From Odobenus rosmarus divergens (taxonomy: Eukaryota > Chordata > Mammalia > Carnivora > Odobenidae), in NCBI RefSeq assembly GCF_000321225.1, contig NW_004450467.1, positions 18,272-82,271 on the forward strand: a stretch of 64,000 bases of DNA. Direction: 5' to 3'. Made by a program: the position numbers and the translations under genes. Below, piece after piece: positions 9,736 through 21,090 of the stretch. Under the pieces are notes generated by a model, which worked only from the letters and a program-made list of their open reading frames with translations, did no database searches and was not told where the DNA came from. Within the stretch, counting starts at the first letter, position 1. Every line of letters starts with the position of its first letter.

Positions 9736-10456
9736 TTAGGGTGGGCTAACTGCTACAATCAACAACTGCAGTATTTCAGAGGCTTAACACAATAAAGTTT
9801 CTCTCTCACTCATATCACAGTCCAGTAATAGTGGCAGAAGAGCAAGAGGGAGGACCGATTCTGCTCCATTGAGTCTTCCAGGAGCGCAGGATCCTCTGCC
9901 TTCTGGCGCGATTATCCCATAGGACCTCAGAGTCCACTGGGTCGGCTGCATCCAGCCAGAAGAAGAGGTTTGAGGGAAGGCAGGGAGAATCTCAAGGGAG
10001 ATTTTTAGGAACCATGTCTGGAAGTGGCAAAGACTGTTTTCCACCAGCATTTCATTGGTCCCCCTTAATCTCAAGCAAGAGTGAAAAATTCTAGTCTAGC
10101 TAAATTTCTAGAGAAGAAGAAAACTTGGTGAACAAATAGCAGTCTCTACCACAAAAGACTGGTCCCGCCAAGTAGCATACTTAAGAATCGTTAGTAATTA
10201 ATAAGTGTGTGATACTGACTGAAGAAAAGCCATTTAGTTTAGTGAGACAGAAGAGAGAACTCAGGAATTAAAGATTACTGGAGAAAGTATGAACTATTTC
10301 ATAAATGGCAATGGAACAAACTCTATGTAGAAAGCAAGGATAATAAGATCCTTACCTCTGATAGACACATAATAAATTCCACACAAATGAAGGATCTAAT
10401 GTGTAAAGTACATCTTTAAAGTCATTAGAAGAAAAATAGAGCTGCTGCATTGCCCA
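9736..10456. other. Intergenic DNA with an unassigned fossil repeat
   Basis: 9770-10080 resembles a widespread old element in reverse orientation (ttctggcgcgattatcccat, gagatttttaggaaccatgt), but I cannot name it. The rest shows nothing. Confidence 0.35.
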
Positions 10457-10473
10457 ACTCCAGGGGGCGCCAC
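10457..10473 (+). promoter_or_regulatory. CTCF-like motif, plus orientation
   Basis: actccagggggcgccac contains CCAGGGGGCGC, an exact match to the core of the CTCF consensus. It lies midway between the two genes, outside any SINE. Confidence 0.55.
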
Positions 10474-10589
10474 TCACGTTGTAATCTATATTAATTAGTG
10501 CCCCCGAAGGTGTGTAGCACAATGATCTCGTTTATGATTAAGTGTTAGGCAAAGGATTACTTAAACCCCAAAAACAGAATTGCAAAAAG

Positions 10590-10995
10590 AAAATATGGAT
10601 ACATCTCTTAGCTTAGGCTGCAATAACTAAATGCTATAAACTGGGTGGACAATTACTTACTTCTCATAATTCTGAAGTCTGGGAAGTCCAAGATCAACAG
10701 ACCAGCACAGTGTGGTTCTTGGTGAGGGCCCCCTACCCGGCTTGTGGGTGGCTCTCTTTTTGCTGTATCCTCACATGTGTTTTGCTAGATGTGATCCATG
10801 CTCCTTAAGAGAAAGAGAGCTCTCTTTCTCTTCGTCTTCTGTTTGGTGCACTAATCTTACTAAGAATCCCAGCTTTGTGATCTAATCCAAGCTTATCTAC
10901 CTCCCCGAAGTGCCCACCTCCAAATAGTATAACACTGGGGAAAAGAGTTTCGGGATATGAACGTAGGGTGGACATAAACATTCAATACATAACAA
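10590..10995 (-). mobile_element. MLT1-type LTR (MaLR)
   Basis: Reversed LTR: it opens with the complement of the LTR 3' end (ataaactgggtgg) and closes near cccacctccaaatagtat and ggacataaacattcaata. Confidence 0.7.
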
Positions 10996-11248
10996 TACAT
11001 TGGACTACATCCAGATCGAAAACTTTGGTGTGAAAGAAGATACATATTTAAAATTAAAGTATGTTATCGATTTGGAGAGAGACAACACGTGTTGAGTGAT
11101 AGAGTCTCCAAATCCATCTCCCTTCTCCCTTGTCTCTGTGGAAATTATAAAAAGCCCAAAATTCAGTGTCCTAGGCTCTCCTACAGCTAAAGGTAGCCGT
11201 GTGTCACTGTTCTTGTTTATGTATATAATAGACCCTGTTCGATAGTGT

Positions 11249-11828
11249 TTCCGTGAAGGTTTGTTTGTTTGTTTGTTTGTTCGTTTTGATGTAGTGTTCC
11301 ATGATTCGTTGTTTGCATATAACACCCAGGACTCCATTCAATACATGCCCTCTTTAATACCCATCACCAGGCAAACCCATCCCCCCACCCCCTCCTCTCT
11401 AGAACGCTCGGTTTCTCAGAGTCCATAGTCTCTTATGGTTCGTCTCCCCCTCCGATTTCCACCCCTTCAATTTTCCCTTCCTACTATCTTCTTTTCTTTT
11501 CTTTTTTTTTTAAATTTTTTTATTATCTTCTTTTCTTTTAACATATAATGTATTATTTGTTTCAGGGGTACAGGTCTGTGATTCATCAGTCTTACACAAT
11601 TCACAGCACTCACCACAGCACATAACCCTCCTCAGTGTCCATCGCCCAGCCATCCCATCCCTCCCACCCCCCACCACTCCAGCAACGCTGTTTGTTTCAT
11701 GAGATTAAGAATTCCTCATATCAATGAGATCATATGATACACGTCTTTCTCTGATTGACTTATTTCGCTCAGCATAATACCCTTTAGTTCCATCCACATC
11801 ATTGCAAATGGCAAGATTCCGTGAAGGT
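11249..11828 (-). mobile_element. Carnivore L1 3' end with target duplication
   Basis: A 5'-truncated L1 3' UTR in reverse. It begins with a (TTTG)n stretch (reversed A-rich tail), then gtagtgttccatgattcg, and runs to ctgattgacttatttcgctc. It is flanked by ttccgtgaaggt on both sides (from about 11249 and 11817). Confidence 0.88.
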
Positions 11829-12189
11829 GTTTAATGGGTAAAGATTTAGCTGGAGCACCCCTTTGCCCTTTTTAGCCTTTGCCTTTTACTTGCATCCTTC
11901 TTATTCTTGAAATGCTGAAATAGGTGGAAGTATAGCAGCTGTCTTGTCCCACAGTGGTGAAAGCCATGTACCAAGTTGGTGAAAACTGAAAGGGAAGGGG
12001 AGCCACGGTCCTTGGTAGCTTCATGAACAACTGCACCGGCCTGGTACGGTCTGTGCAAAATCTCATCCAAGAAAAATATAGACATTTGTCTTTCCGTAGG
12101 GTTTTATTGCTTGAAGCAAAATGGAATTTCTAACTGAAACAATCTGTAATAGACAAAAAAACCTTTTGTACAGAATGAAGAATTCTTAC
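11829..12189. other. Intergenic DNA, unassigned
   Basis: No convincing coding potential or named repeat. Confidence 0.4.
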
Positions 12190-12447
12190 AGTTAATTAAA
12201 ACCAAAGGACAAAAAACTCCATAGAAAAATGGGTCAGGGAAAAGACTAGCACACAGCAGAAGAGGAATAACAAATGGCCAGAAACACAAATGGGAAGATA
12301 AGCTCTATAATAATCAGGGAAATGCAGATTAAAACAACAATGATATACCACTTTTTATTCCTCAGTCCTGCTAATGATCTTATGTCTGACAATATAAAAT
12401 GCTGATGAGAATATGAACATATGGCACTCTCCTACATTCCCTTTTTT

Positions 12448-12619
12448 TTTTTTTTAAGATTTTATTTATTTATCAGAGAGAGAGACAGAGGTAGGCAGAG
12501 GGAGAAGCAGGCTCCTTCCTCAGCAAGGAGCCTGATGTGGGACTCGATCCCAGGACCCTGGGATCGTGACCTGAGCCGAAGGCAGACGCTTAACCGACTG
12601 AGCCACCCAGGCATCCCCA
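12448..12619 (-). mobile_element. Can-SINE
   Basis: Flanked by tacattccctttttt at 12433-12447 and 12620-12634. Confidence 0.92.
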
Positions 12620-12644
12620 TACATTCCCTTTTTTTAACTTCTTT

Positions 12645-12830
12645 TGTAAGATTTTATTTATTCATTTGACAGAGAGAGAGAGAGAGCACAAGCAGGGGGG
12701 AGTGGCAGGCAGAGGGAGAAGCAGGCTCCGTGCTGAGCAAGGAGCCCGATGCCAGGTTGGATCCCAGGACCCGGGGATCAGGACCTGAGCTGAACGCAGC
12801 CGCTTGACCGACTGAGCCACCCACACGCCC
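12645..12830 (-). mobile_element. Can-SINE
   Basis: Complete reversed element right after the previous one, separated only by the duplication of that insertion and a short T-rich piece. Confidence 0.9.
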
Positions 12831-13639
12831 AGATCTCATACACTCCTAATGAGAATGTAAACTTATACAACCTAATGGAGACCAATTTGGTATTTTCTAC
12901 TAAAAATGAAAATACACATACCTATTAATGAAGCAATTTCTTTTGTTAGCATAAATTCTAGAAAACTTTCACCCATGTGTGCATGGGGACAGATATAAGG
13001 ATATTCATCAGAGAGCCGTTTATAGTATTAAGCAGTTTGAAACAACCAAAATACCTTCAAATGGAGAATACATAATGAAATATGGAACGCAGGAACAATG
13101 AAATACTATATAGCAATGAAAAGGAATAAACTATGCTAGACTCTATGAATCTTGAGAATAAAATGTTAAGTGAAAAAATAAATTTTTAGAATATATAAAA
13201 TACACAAAGCAGAATTACAAATTGTTTATACCAACTTAGTATATAAAGTTATTTTTCAATAAAAAGAGAAACAATAAATCTATGCTAGTGATTGCCTTGA
13301 TGGGTGGAGGGACTGGTTATGGTGCATAAAAGGTCTGCATTTTTATCCAAATATTTTATTTCCCTTTAAGAAACAAACATGGAACGTTGTGACAATTTTT
13401 AAATTTTTTATAGAATTTTACCCAGTTGCCCTCCATTATTGAATAATCCATCTTTTCCCCCGATTTGAAATACTAGTTCCCACAACCCAACAACAAAAAA
13501 ATACTTAGATTTTAATATGGGCAAAGAGCTGGAATAGACAGTTCTCTAAAAAAGATATGCAAATGGACAATAAGCACATTAAATGATCCTAAACATCACT
13601 AAGTAGTAGGCAAATGCAAATGAGTTGTTTTTGGTTTCC

Positions 13640-14110
13640 TTTTAGATTTTCTATTTCTTTACTGATATTTTCATTTTGTTCACACAATGCTTTTTTAACT
13701 TTCTCCACATCCTTCTTTAGTTCTTTGAGCATCTTTAAAAACAGTTGTTTTAACGTCTTTTTCTAGTATATGTGCCATTAATTAGATCTTTATGAGTGAC
13801 ATTTGCTATTGTTTTGTTTTTTTCATTGAATGGACCATATTTACTGTTTTTTGTATGCCATGTGATGTTGTTGTTGTTGAATACTGGGCATTTGAATCTA
13901 ATAATGTGGTAACTCTGGATATCAGATTCTCCTCTGGCCCCAGGGTTTCCTGTTTTTTGTTATTGTTTTTGTTTATTGTTATTGTTTGTTGATTGTTGTA
14001 GGCTGTCTGTGGGAGGATCAGCCTGAGGTAAAACTAAAATTCTTCTCAAGTCCTTTCAGAGCCTTTCCCTGGGCATGTGTGGTCACTTCTAGTTTTTCTT
14101 GCGTTTGCAG
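13640..14110 (-). mobile_element. Old L1 5' region fragment
   Basis: T-rich sequence such as tctttagttctttgagcatc and ggtaactctggatatcagat fits the reversed early part of an old L1. Family assignment is by memory. Confidence 0.5.
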
Positions 14111-14115
14111 TTGCT

Positions 14116-14326
14116 TTTTTTTTTTTTTAAGATTTTATTTCTCCATTCAACAGATAGTGGGAGAGAGCTCAAGAGAAAGCCCAAGCAGGGGGAGCAGCAG
14201 AGGGAGAGGGAAAAGCAGTCTCCCTACTGAGCAGGGAGCTAGATGTGGGGGTTCGATCCCAGGACCCTGGCATCATGACCTGAGTCGAAGACAGATGCTT
14301 AACCAACTGAGCCACCCAGGCGCCCC
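14116..14326 (-). mobile_element. Can-SINE
   Basis: Poly-T start and reversed head ending gagccacccaggcgcccc. The following aaaataaataaaatctt looks like the tail of an older plus-strand SINE. Confidence 0.9.
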
Positions 14327-14397
14327 AAAATAAATAAAATCTTAAAAAAAAAATTAACTGTGGAAATAAAGGAGCATTGATTCAAGGAAAAAGCTGA

Positions 14398-14592
14398 GGG
14401 GCGCCTGGATGGCTCAGTCGGTTAAGCCTCAGATTCTTGATTTCGGCTCAGGTCATGATCTTGAACCCCAAGTCAGGCGTCTGGCTTGGGCTCAGTGGGA
14501 GTCTGCTTGAGATTCTCTCTCTCTCTCTCTCTCTCTCCCTGCCCCTCCCCCCTCTTGTGTGTGCTCTCTGTCAAATAAATAAATAAAATCTA
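14398..14592 (+). mobile_element. Can-SINE
   Basis: Complete head, (TC)n body and tail; it abuts an inverted copy at 14592. Confidence 0.9.
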
Positions 14593-14761
14593 TTATTTAT
14601 TTGAGAGAGAGAGAGCACAAGCAGGGGGAGTGGCAGAGGGAGAGGGAGAAGCAGACTCCCCACTGAGCAGGGAGCCTGACTTGGGGCTCGATCCCAGGAC
14701 CCTGAGATCATGAACTAATCCAAAGGCAGATGCTCAACCATCTGAGCTACCCCGGCGCCCC
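14592..14761 (-). mobile_element. Can-SINE inserted in a SINE tail
   Basis: Reversed copy joined directly to the A-rich tail of the preceding element. Tail-like aaataataaatcttaaaag resumes at 14762. Confidence 0.9.
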
Positions 14762-14789
14762 AAATAATAAATCTTAAAAGAAAAAGAAA

Positions 14790-16150
14790 AACAGCTAAAT
14801 CTCAGTAAAAACAGTAAGCTTTGTGTTGTTTGAACTTGCCTCATTTCCATCCCTCTCTCCCTAGCTCTGCAGTCGCCTGGAAAACAAACTGTCTTACAAT
14901 CATAGTGTTTTGAAAAGCATCATCCTAGTAGCCTCTGGATGGGGAAGAACAGGTTGGGAAAGCCCCCAAAAGTCCGATGCCCAGAGAATTATCGCTATTT
15001 GACCTTGCTGGCAGCTCCCTGGAAAAGCCCCATTCTCAGGACTTACCTTTCACTTGACTCAGAACTCACTTAGCACCAACAATCCTATGTATTTGTTGAA
15101 AACCACTTTTAACTGTTTACCATTGCAGTGGCTGTGGCAGCCATAATAGGGAAAACAAGAGCTTGAAAAAAAATTTTTAAAGGAAAATCTGGAGAATGAG
15201 ATGTCCACAAAGGGTTTTGAAAAACCGCAACATATATTTTTGGAAATCCAGAATACCACGAATCCATGCAGAGTTGTGCCCGTGCCCAGGAGACACTGAG
15301 CTCAGTGGCTACAAATGACAAAGAATACAGACATTACAGAACTAGCTTGGAGAAGTCACTAAACAAACAAACGACAACAACAAACAGGAACAGCATAAAC
15401 TCCTGGGGAGAAACCAGATGTTCTTGTACATGAGTAACTTGCACAATGACACAGGTAGCACCCAGGCCACATAGATATGTATTGTAAAAGTTTCCCCACT
15501 TGCAGTGAACACCTGAAACTCTATTTCCTTTGATTATCTACTCTCTCTGGAAACTTCCCACACCAATCTCAGGGCATTGCTGTCAGTGCTAATGCTCTTA
15601 CCAGATTTTCTTTCTGAGGAATGTGGATGGGGAACGGAGGGATTTGAGAGGAGCACTGGCTTCTTGAATGGTGGAGATGAAAAACTGGGGACACAAATTT
15701 GCCTTGATCTCCGCCGTTTACAAAGGGTAGCAAAAACAAAACAAAACCTTTGCAAAGATACAGGGCACTAAATGAGAATACTGCCTGGGTTCCTGATGCC
15801 CTTCCCAATGACTTGCACTAGTATTTTCTTAGGACTGACTGCATTTGAAGTTTTGAGTGCTGTGAGTGAGCCTGAATTCTCGTAATGAGAACTTATTTTT
15901 TCTTTTTCTCTTTTCCCCTTTTGTCTTTTTCTTTCTTATGCTACCTCGGGTTTTGTTTTCTGTAACTTCCAACTAAAGATATACTAACTTTACATGGGCT
16001 GCCCTTTTTAAATATTATTTTGTTCATTTGTAGGGAAAAGAGAAATCATTCTAGATATTTCCAACACTGAGGGATTTATAAAACCAGTGGAAGGGTTGGA
16101 GGACAAAGTTCAGGGAAGGGCCACGATTATCCAGTTCCCAGCTAGGTTCA
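14790..16150. other. Intergenic DNA without a recognised element
   Basis: About 1.36 kb with no SINE and no L1 I recognise. Open frames here are short and do not resemble known proteins. Confidence 0.5.
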
Positions 16151-16165
16151 AAGATTGAGATACTT

Positions 16166-16366
16166 GGGGCTCCTGGGTGGCTTGGTCGTTAGGCATCTGC
16201 CTTCAACTCAGGTCATGATCCCAGGGTCCTGGGATCGAGCCCCACATCGGGCTCCCTGCTCGGCGGGAAGCCTGCTTCTCCTTCTCCCACTCCCCCTGCT
16301 TGTGTTCCCTCTCTCGCTGTGTCTCTCTCTGTCAAATAAATAAATAAATCTTTCAAAAGAAAAGAA
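16166..16366 (+). mobile_element. Can-SINE
   Basis: Flanked by agattgagatactt before and agatggagatactt after. Confidence 0.92.
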
Positions 16367-16656
16367 AGATGGAGATACTTGTTATTGTTGGCAGGGTCAA
16401 CTGTTCTGGGAACAGTTCTGTTGTCACCAAGGCCTGCAGCATCTTATTGAAGTTGAAAATGAGAGGTGGAGGAGGTTGTGTTGATTTAGCAGCTTCCAAA
16501 ATTAACAAGTGATTAATACATTCAAGCCATGCTGGAAATATTACAGCTTCTGGGAAAGAAGAAAAAACAACATGAGATTGTACTTAAAGGCTATATTTTT
16601 CCCCACAGGACTCCAGGTACTTTGCGTTTTTAGCCACTGCTAATTTTTAATTATTT

Positions 16657-16744
16657 CATGATAACAGCTTGTTCCACTCTAAAATAAGACTGGCGGGGCG
16701 CATGATAACAGCTTGTTCCACTCTAAAATAAGACTGGCGGGGCG
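16657..16744. repeat. 44-bp perfect tandem duplication at a SINE junction
   Basis: The 44 bases at 16657-16700 are repeated exactly at 16701-16744. The unit starts catgataacagcttgttcc and ends actggcggggcg, so it includes the first six bases of the adjoining SINE head. Confidence 0.97.
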
Positions 16745-16905
16745 CCTGGGTGGCTCAGTTGGTTAAGCGTCTGCCTTTGGCTCAGGTCATAATCTCAGCG
16801 TCCTGGGATCGAGCCCCATGTCGGGCTCTCCGCTCAGTAGGGAGTCTGCTTTTCTCTCTCTTTCTCTGTCTCTGTCTCTCAAATAAATAAAATCTTTAAA
16901 AAAAT
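16739..16905 (+). mobile_element. Can-SINE
   Basis: Starts ggggcgcctgggtggctcag within the second copy of the 44-bp duplication. Its right flank aaaatgacactggc resembles the left flank aaaataagactggc. Confidence 0.9.
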
Positions 16906-17279
16906 AAAATAAAATGACACTGGCATTGTGAAGTGGCTTGACTTAACGTGTCTAAGGGAGGACTTTCCCCCATGTTAAAGGAATAATCAGACCTGCCTGA
17001 AAACTAGCCTGTAGGTCTGGCCTGCTACAAATACGATGACTCTATATAAAAGAATTTCCACAACCAATTATAAAATTTGAAGGAGGGTTTACAATTCATT
17101 CTATCTCCTGAAATCCTCCTATCTTGTGTGTGCCTTGCTAAACTGTTTAAACAGAGCATTCTATTCACCCTCCTTCTCTGAGGATTCCGGGATGGTATTG
17201 TTAGTTTGAAAAGAAGCAAAGAGGGGTAATAACGGAGGGTTGTAGAATCCTGGGATGTCAGTTAATCCTAGAATGACCT

Positions 17280-17374
17280 GTAATGAACTGAATTATGTCC
17301 CCTGCAAAATTCATATATTGAAATCCTAACCTCAAGTACCTTAAATGTGAATGTATTTGGAGATAGGGCCTTTA
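17280..17374 (+). mobile_element. MLT1-type LTR, 5' part
   Basis: tgaactgaattatgtcccct, ttcatatattgaaatcctaa and atttggagatagggcct match the start of an MLT1 LTR, cut off by the SINE complex that follows. Confidence 0.75.
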
Positions 17375-17613
17375 TTTTTTCTGAAGATTTTATTTATTTA
17401 TTTGACAGAGAGAGAGAGAGAGAGCCCAAGCAGGGGGAGCTGCAGGCAGAGGGAGAGGGAGAAGCAGGCTTACTGAGCAGGGAGCCTGACTTGGGGCTCG
17501 ATCCCAGGGCCCTGGGATGGAGTCCTGAGTTGGGCTTCTTGGTCAGCGGGGAGCCTACTTCTCCCTCTGCCTGCCGCTCCCCCGATTGTGCTCACTTTCT
17601 CTCTGACAAATAA
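17375..17613. mobile_element. Snap-back chimeric Can-SINE
   Basis: The left part (17375-17518) is a minus-strand SINE from its tail to the middle of its head. There the sequence reverses direction and continues as the plus-strand 3' part to caaataaatgaatagaatct. The switch sits on the perfect 18-bp palindrome atcccagggccctgggat at 17501-17518. Confidence 0.85.
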
Positions 17614-17628
17614 ATGAATAGAATCTTT

Positions 17629-17823
17629 TTTTTTTAAAGATTTTATTTATTTATTTGAGAGAGAGAAAGAGAGAGAGCCTGAGAGGGAGGAAGGTCAGAG
17701 CGAGAAGCAGAAGCAGACTCCCTGCTGAGCAGGGAGCCCGATGTGGGGCTCCATCCCGGGACTCCAGGATCATGACCTGAGCTGAAGGCAGTCGCTCAAC
17801 CACCTGAGCCACCCAGGCATCCC
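17629..17823 (-). mobile_element. Can-SINE inserted in the chimeric SINE tail
   Basis: Flanked by aatgaatagaatcttt at 17613-17628 and 17824-17839. Confidence 0.94.
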
Positions 17824-18159
17824 AATGAATAGAATCTTTAAAACAAAACAAAAAGAACCCCAAAACTCTTAAAAAATAAGAAATATGCTAAATCAGTAAA
17901 TAGTGTAAGTGTACATTGTGGGAGGAAAACTGGACCCAAAAGTTTTCATGATGTTCATAACTTAGTGTCATCATGTCTGCTTGCAATTTTTAATGTTAAC
18001 TCTCCACCATTTAGTCACCTTTATAACTTGGAAAAACAAGTTGTCTCCTATCTTTCTGGGTTGGATGATTTTTTATCCTGTATCAAAGCTGACAAAAATA
18101 TGTAATGTTTTCCCTGTTCTTTAATATTTGAAGCAAGGGATTTTTCTTCTGCTTGTATT

Positions 18160-18861
18160 TTCTTTGGGGTCAGCTTCAGTTAGATATACTTTAGTTACAA
18201 TAAAACTCACTGATTGTAAGTGTGCAATTCAATAAAGTTTGAGAAGTGTATTTCGTCATGTAACCCTCACTACAATCACGATCTAGAACATTTCCATCAC
18301 CTCTAAAAGTTTATTTGTGTCTGTTTGGAATTTGGCCTCTGGCAAAGTCTGATCTAATTTTTATCACGGGCGTTTTGCCTTTTCTAAAATTTCATATAAA
18401 TGAAATAATACAGTATGTAGGTGTGTGTGTGTATGTCTTCTTTCACTTAGCAAATTGCATTTGAGATTCACCCATGACTTTGTATGCATATATAGTTTAT
18501 TACATTTTATTGCGGAATAGTATTCTATTGTTTGTTTATCCATAGCTGGTTGAAGGACATTTGTGTTGTTCCCAGCTTTTAGTGATTGTGTATATAGCTA
18601 CTGTAAACATTCAAATAGCGGTTTTTGTGTGAACATACATTTTCATTTCTCTGGGGTAAATACCTACAAGCAGGATTGCTAGGTTATATATTAGGTATAT
18701 ATTTGGCTTTATAAGAAACTGTGAAGACTGCTTTCCAAAGGGGCTGTAGCAGTTTGCCGCTAGTAAGGTATGAGAGTCCAATCATTCTTCATTCTCACTA
18801 TTGTCTGCTATTAGGATATTTTATTTTAGCTATTCTAATGGGTGTGTAGTGCAGTCTTTTG
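18160..18861 (-). mobile_element. Old L1 3' region, part 1
   Basis: Reversed L1 3' UTR and ORF2 end (ttgtgtgaacatacattttc, ggggtaaatacctacaagca). It is continued after the SINE complex at 20050-20200 and 20372-20435. Confidence 0.75.
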
Positions 18862-18875
18862 AAATTTACACTACA

Positions 18876-19086
18876 GGGCGCCTGGGTGGCTTAGTGGGTT
18901 AAGCATCTGCCTTCGGCCCAGGTCATGATCCCAAGGTCCTGGGATGAAGCCCCGCGTTGAGCCCTGCATCGGGCTCCCTGCTCAGCGGGTAGTCTGCTGC
19001 TCCCTCTCCTCCCTGCTCGTGCTCTCTCTGTCGCTATTTCTCTCTCTCTCTTTCAAATAAATAAAATCTTAAGAAAAACAAAAACA
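18876..19086 (+). mobile_element. Can-SINE, first of a train
   Basis: Flanked by aaatttacactaca at 18862-18875 and 19087-19100. Confidence 0.93.
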
Positions 19087-19134
19087 AAATTTACACTACA
19101 GGGTGCCTGGGCCACTCAGTCCATTAAGTATGGG

Positions 19135-19338
19135 TTTTTTTTTTTTTAAAGATTTTATTTATTTATTTGAGAGAGAGAGAGAATGAGAGATAGAAAGCAC
19201 GAGAGGGAAGAGGGTCAGAGGGATAAGCAGACTCCCTGCTGAGCAGGAAGCCCGATGTGGGGACTCGATTCCGGGACTCCAGGATCATGACCTGAGCCGA
19301 AGGCAGTCGCTTAACCAACTGAGCCACCCAGGCGCCCC
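19135..19338 (-). mobile_element. Can-SINE, nested
   Basis: Inserted after aagtatggg (19126-19134); complete reversed copy ending in cacccaggcgcccc. Confidence 0.9.
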
Positions 19339-19341
19339 TGG

Positions 19342-19585
19342 TTTTTTTTTTTTTTTTAAGACTTTATTTACACAGCGAGAGAGGGAACACAAGCAGGGGG
19401 AGTGGGAGAGAGAGAAGCAGGCTTCCCGCCGAGCAGGGAGCCTGATGCGGGGCCGATGCGGGGTTCCATGCGGGGCCCGATGCGGGGTTCCATGCAGGGC
19501 TCCATGCGGGGCTCTATCCCAGGACGCTGGGATCACGACCCGAGCCAAAGGCAGAACCTTAACGACTGAGCCACCCACGCGCCCC
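19342..19585 (-). mobile_element. Can-SINE, nested, with internal expansion
   Basis: Joined to its neighbour through tgg and a poly-T. aagtatggg recurs at 19586-19594. The segment 19444-19513 has grown by tandem copies of a gatgcggggttccatgcggg-like unit that occurs once in normal copies. Confidence 0.9.
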
Positions 19586-19834
19586 AAGTATGGGGCTTTT
19601 GATTTAGGCTCAGGTCATGATTTTAGGGTCATGAGATCCGGCTCCGTGTGAGGGTCCTCACTCAGTGCGGAGCTGCTTAGGATTCTTTCTCCCTTTCCCT
19701 CTGCCCCTCCCCCAGCTCCAGCTTGTGCACACATGTGCACATGCTCGCAAGGGCATTCTAAGTAAGTAAATCAATAAAATTAAAAAAAATTTACACTACA
19801 TCTTGGTGGAGTGCAGTGTTATCTTAGAATGGCT

Positions 19835-20049
19835 TTATTTATTTATTTTAAAGATTTTATTTACTTGTTTGAGAGAGACAGAGAGAGAGAGTGTGCACCT
19901 GAGTTGGAAGGGGGCTGCAGAGGGAGAGGGAGAGGGAGAAGTAGACTTCCGACTGAGCAGGGAGCCCCACACCGGCTGGATCCCAGGATCCTGAGACCAT
20001 GACCTGAGCAGAAGGCAGACATGAATGGACTGAGCCACCCAGGCGCCCC
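19835..20049 (-). mobile_element. Can-SINE
   Basis: Reversed copy within the L1; the following tatggctgtaatttg continues the L1. Confidence 0.88.
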
Positions 20050-20196
20050 AAGTATGGCTGTAATTTGCCTTTCCTTGATGAATAATGAGTTGAGTACCTT
20101 TTCCTATATTTATTGGCCTTTTGTGAAATGTAGTCTTCTTTTGTCCAATTTTAGTGAATTGTCTTTTTTTTAATTGACTTGGAGGAATTTTTGAAA

Positions 20197-20384
20197 ATTA
20201 TACCCTGGGAGGGTGGGGGGATGGGTTAGCCTGGTGATGGGTATTAAGGAGGGCACGTTCTGCATGGAGCACTGGGTGTTATATGCAAACAATGAATCAT
20301 GGAACACTACATCAAAAACTAATAATGTAATGTATGGTGATTAACATAACATAATAATGAAAAAAAATTATATCCTGGGTATGA
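20197..20384 (+). mobile_element. Carnivore L1 3' end, short insertion
   Basis: About 155 bp of L1 3' UTR (ggtattaaggagggcacgtt, tgttatatgcaaacaatgaa) with an A-rich end, flanked by aaaattataccctggg and aaaattatatcctggg. Confidence 0.85.
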
Positions 20385-20435
20385 GTTCTCTGTCAAATGT
20401 ATATGTTGTGGTTTATCTTTTCACTATCTTAATAG

Positions 20436-20627
20436 TATTTTTTTTTAAGATTTTATTTATTTTTTTGAGATTGAGAAAGAGTACAAGCAGGGGGGAAGGG
20501 CAGAGGGAGAGGGAGAAGCTGACTCCCTGCAGAGCAGGGAGCTGATATAGAACTTGATCTCAGGACCCTGGGATCATGACCTGAGCCAAAGGCAGATGCT
20601 TAACAGACTGAGCCACCCAGGCGCCCC
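20436..20627 (-). mobile_element. Can-SINE
   Basis: Short target duplication ttaatag at 20429-20435 and 20628-20634. Confidence 0.88.
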
Positions 20628-20634
20628 TTAATAG

Positions 20635-21090
20635 GATCCCTGGAAATCCCTGGAAACTATGAGTATATTACCTTATATGGTAAAAAGGACTTTGGCTCAT
20701 AATCAAGTTAAGGATCTTGAGCTGGGGAGATTATCCTGGATTATCCATCTGGGATGTATGTAGTCACAGGGTCCTTATAAGGAAGAATGATGGTCAGAGT
20801 CAGAGAGGAAGAATGTGTTTATAGAAGGAAAGTCAGAGATTTGAAGACACTCTGCTGCTGATTTGAAGGTGGAAGAAGGGGCCATGAGCGAAATAATGCA
20901 GGTAGCTTCTAGAACCTGGAAAAGCAAGGAAACATATTCTCTGGAGTCTCCAGAAGGAACAAAGCCCTATCGACACCTTAATTTTAGCTGACTGTTCTGA
21001 CCTCCAGAGCTGTGAAGATAATAAATTAGTGTTGCTTTAAGTCACTAAATTTGTTGTAATTTGTTACAGCAGCTTGGGAAATGAATGTAA
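20635..21090 (+). mobile_element. MLT1-like LTR
   Basis: gggtccttataaggaagaat, then gacctccagagctgtgaaga and ataataaattagtgttgctt are in the order of a MaLR LTR ending. Confidence 0.65.

Larger units (their letters stand above)
12190..13620 (+). mobile_element. Old L1 ORF2 end, interrupted
   Basis: Diverged L1 in plus orientation (12190-12432, 12831-13390, with a related piece at 13500-13620), split by two SINEs. aggaacaatgaaatactata and nearby text are typical of the end of ORF2. Confidence 0.65.
19101..19786 (+). mobile_element. Can-SINE split by two minus SINEs
   Basis: Host plus-strand copy: 19101-19134 and 19586-19786. It ends at a third copy of aaatttacactaca (19787-19800), so it re-used the target duplication of its left neighbour. 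Confidence 0.88.
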
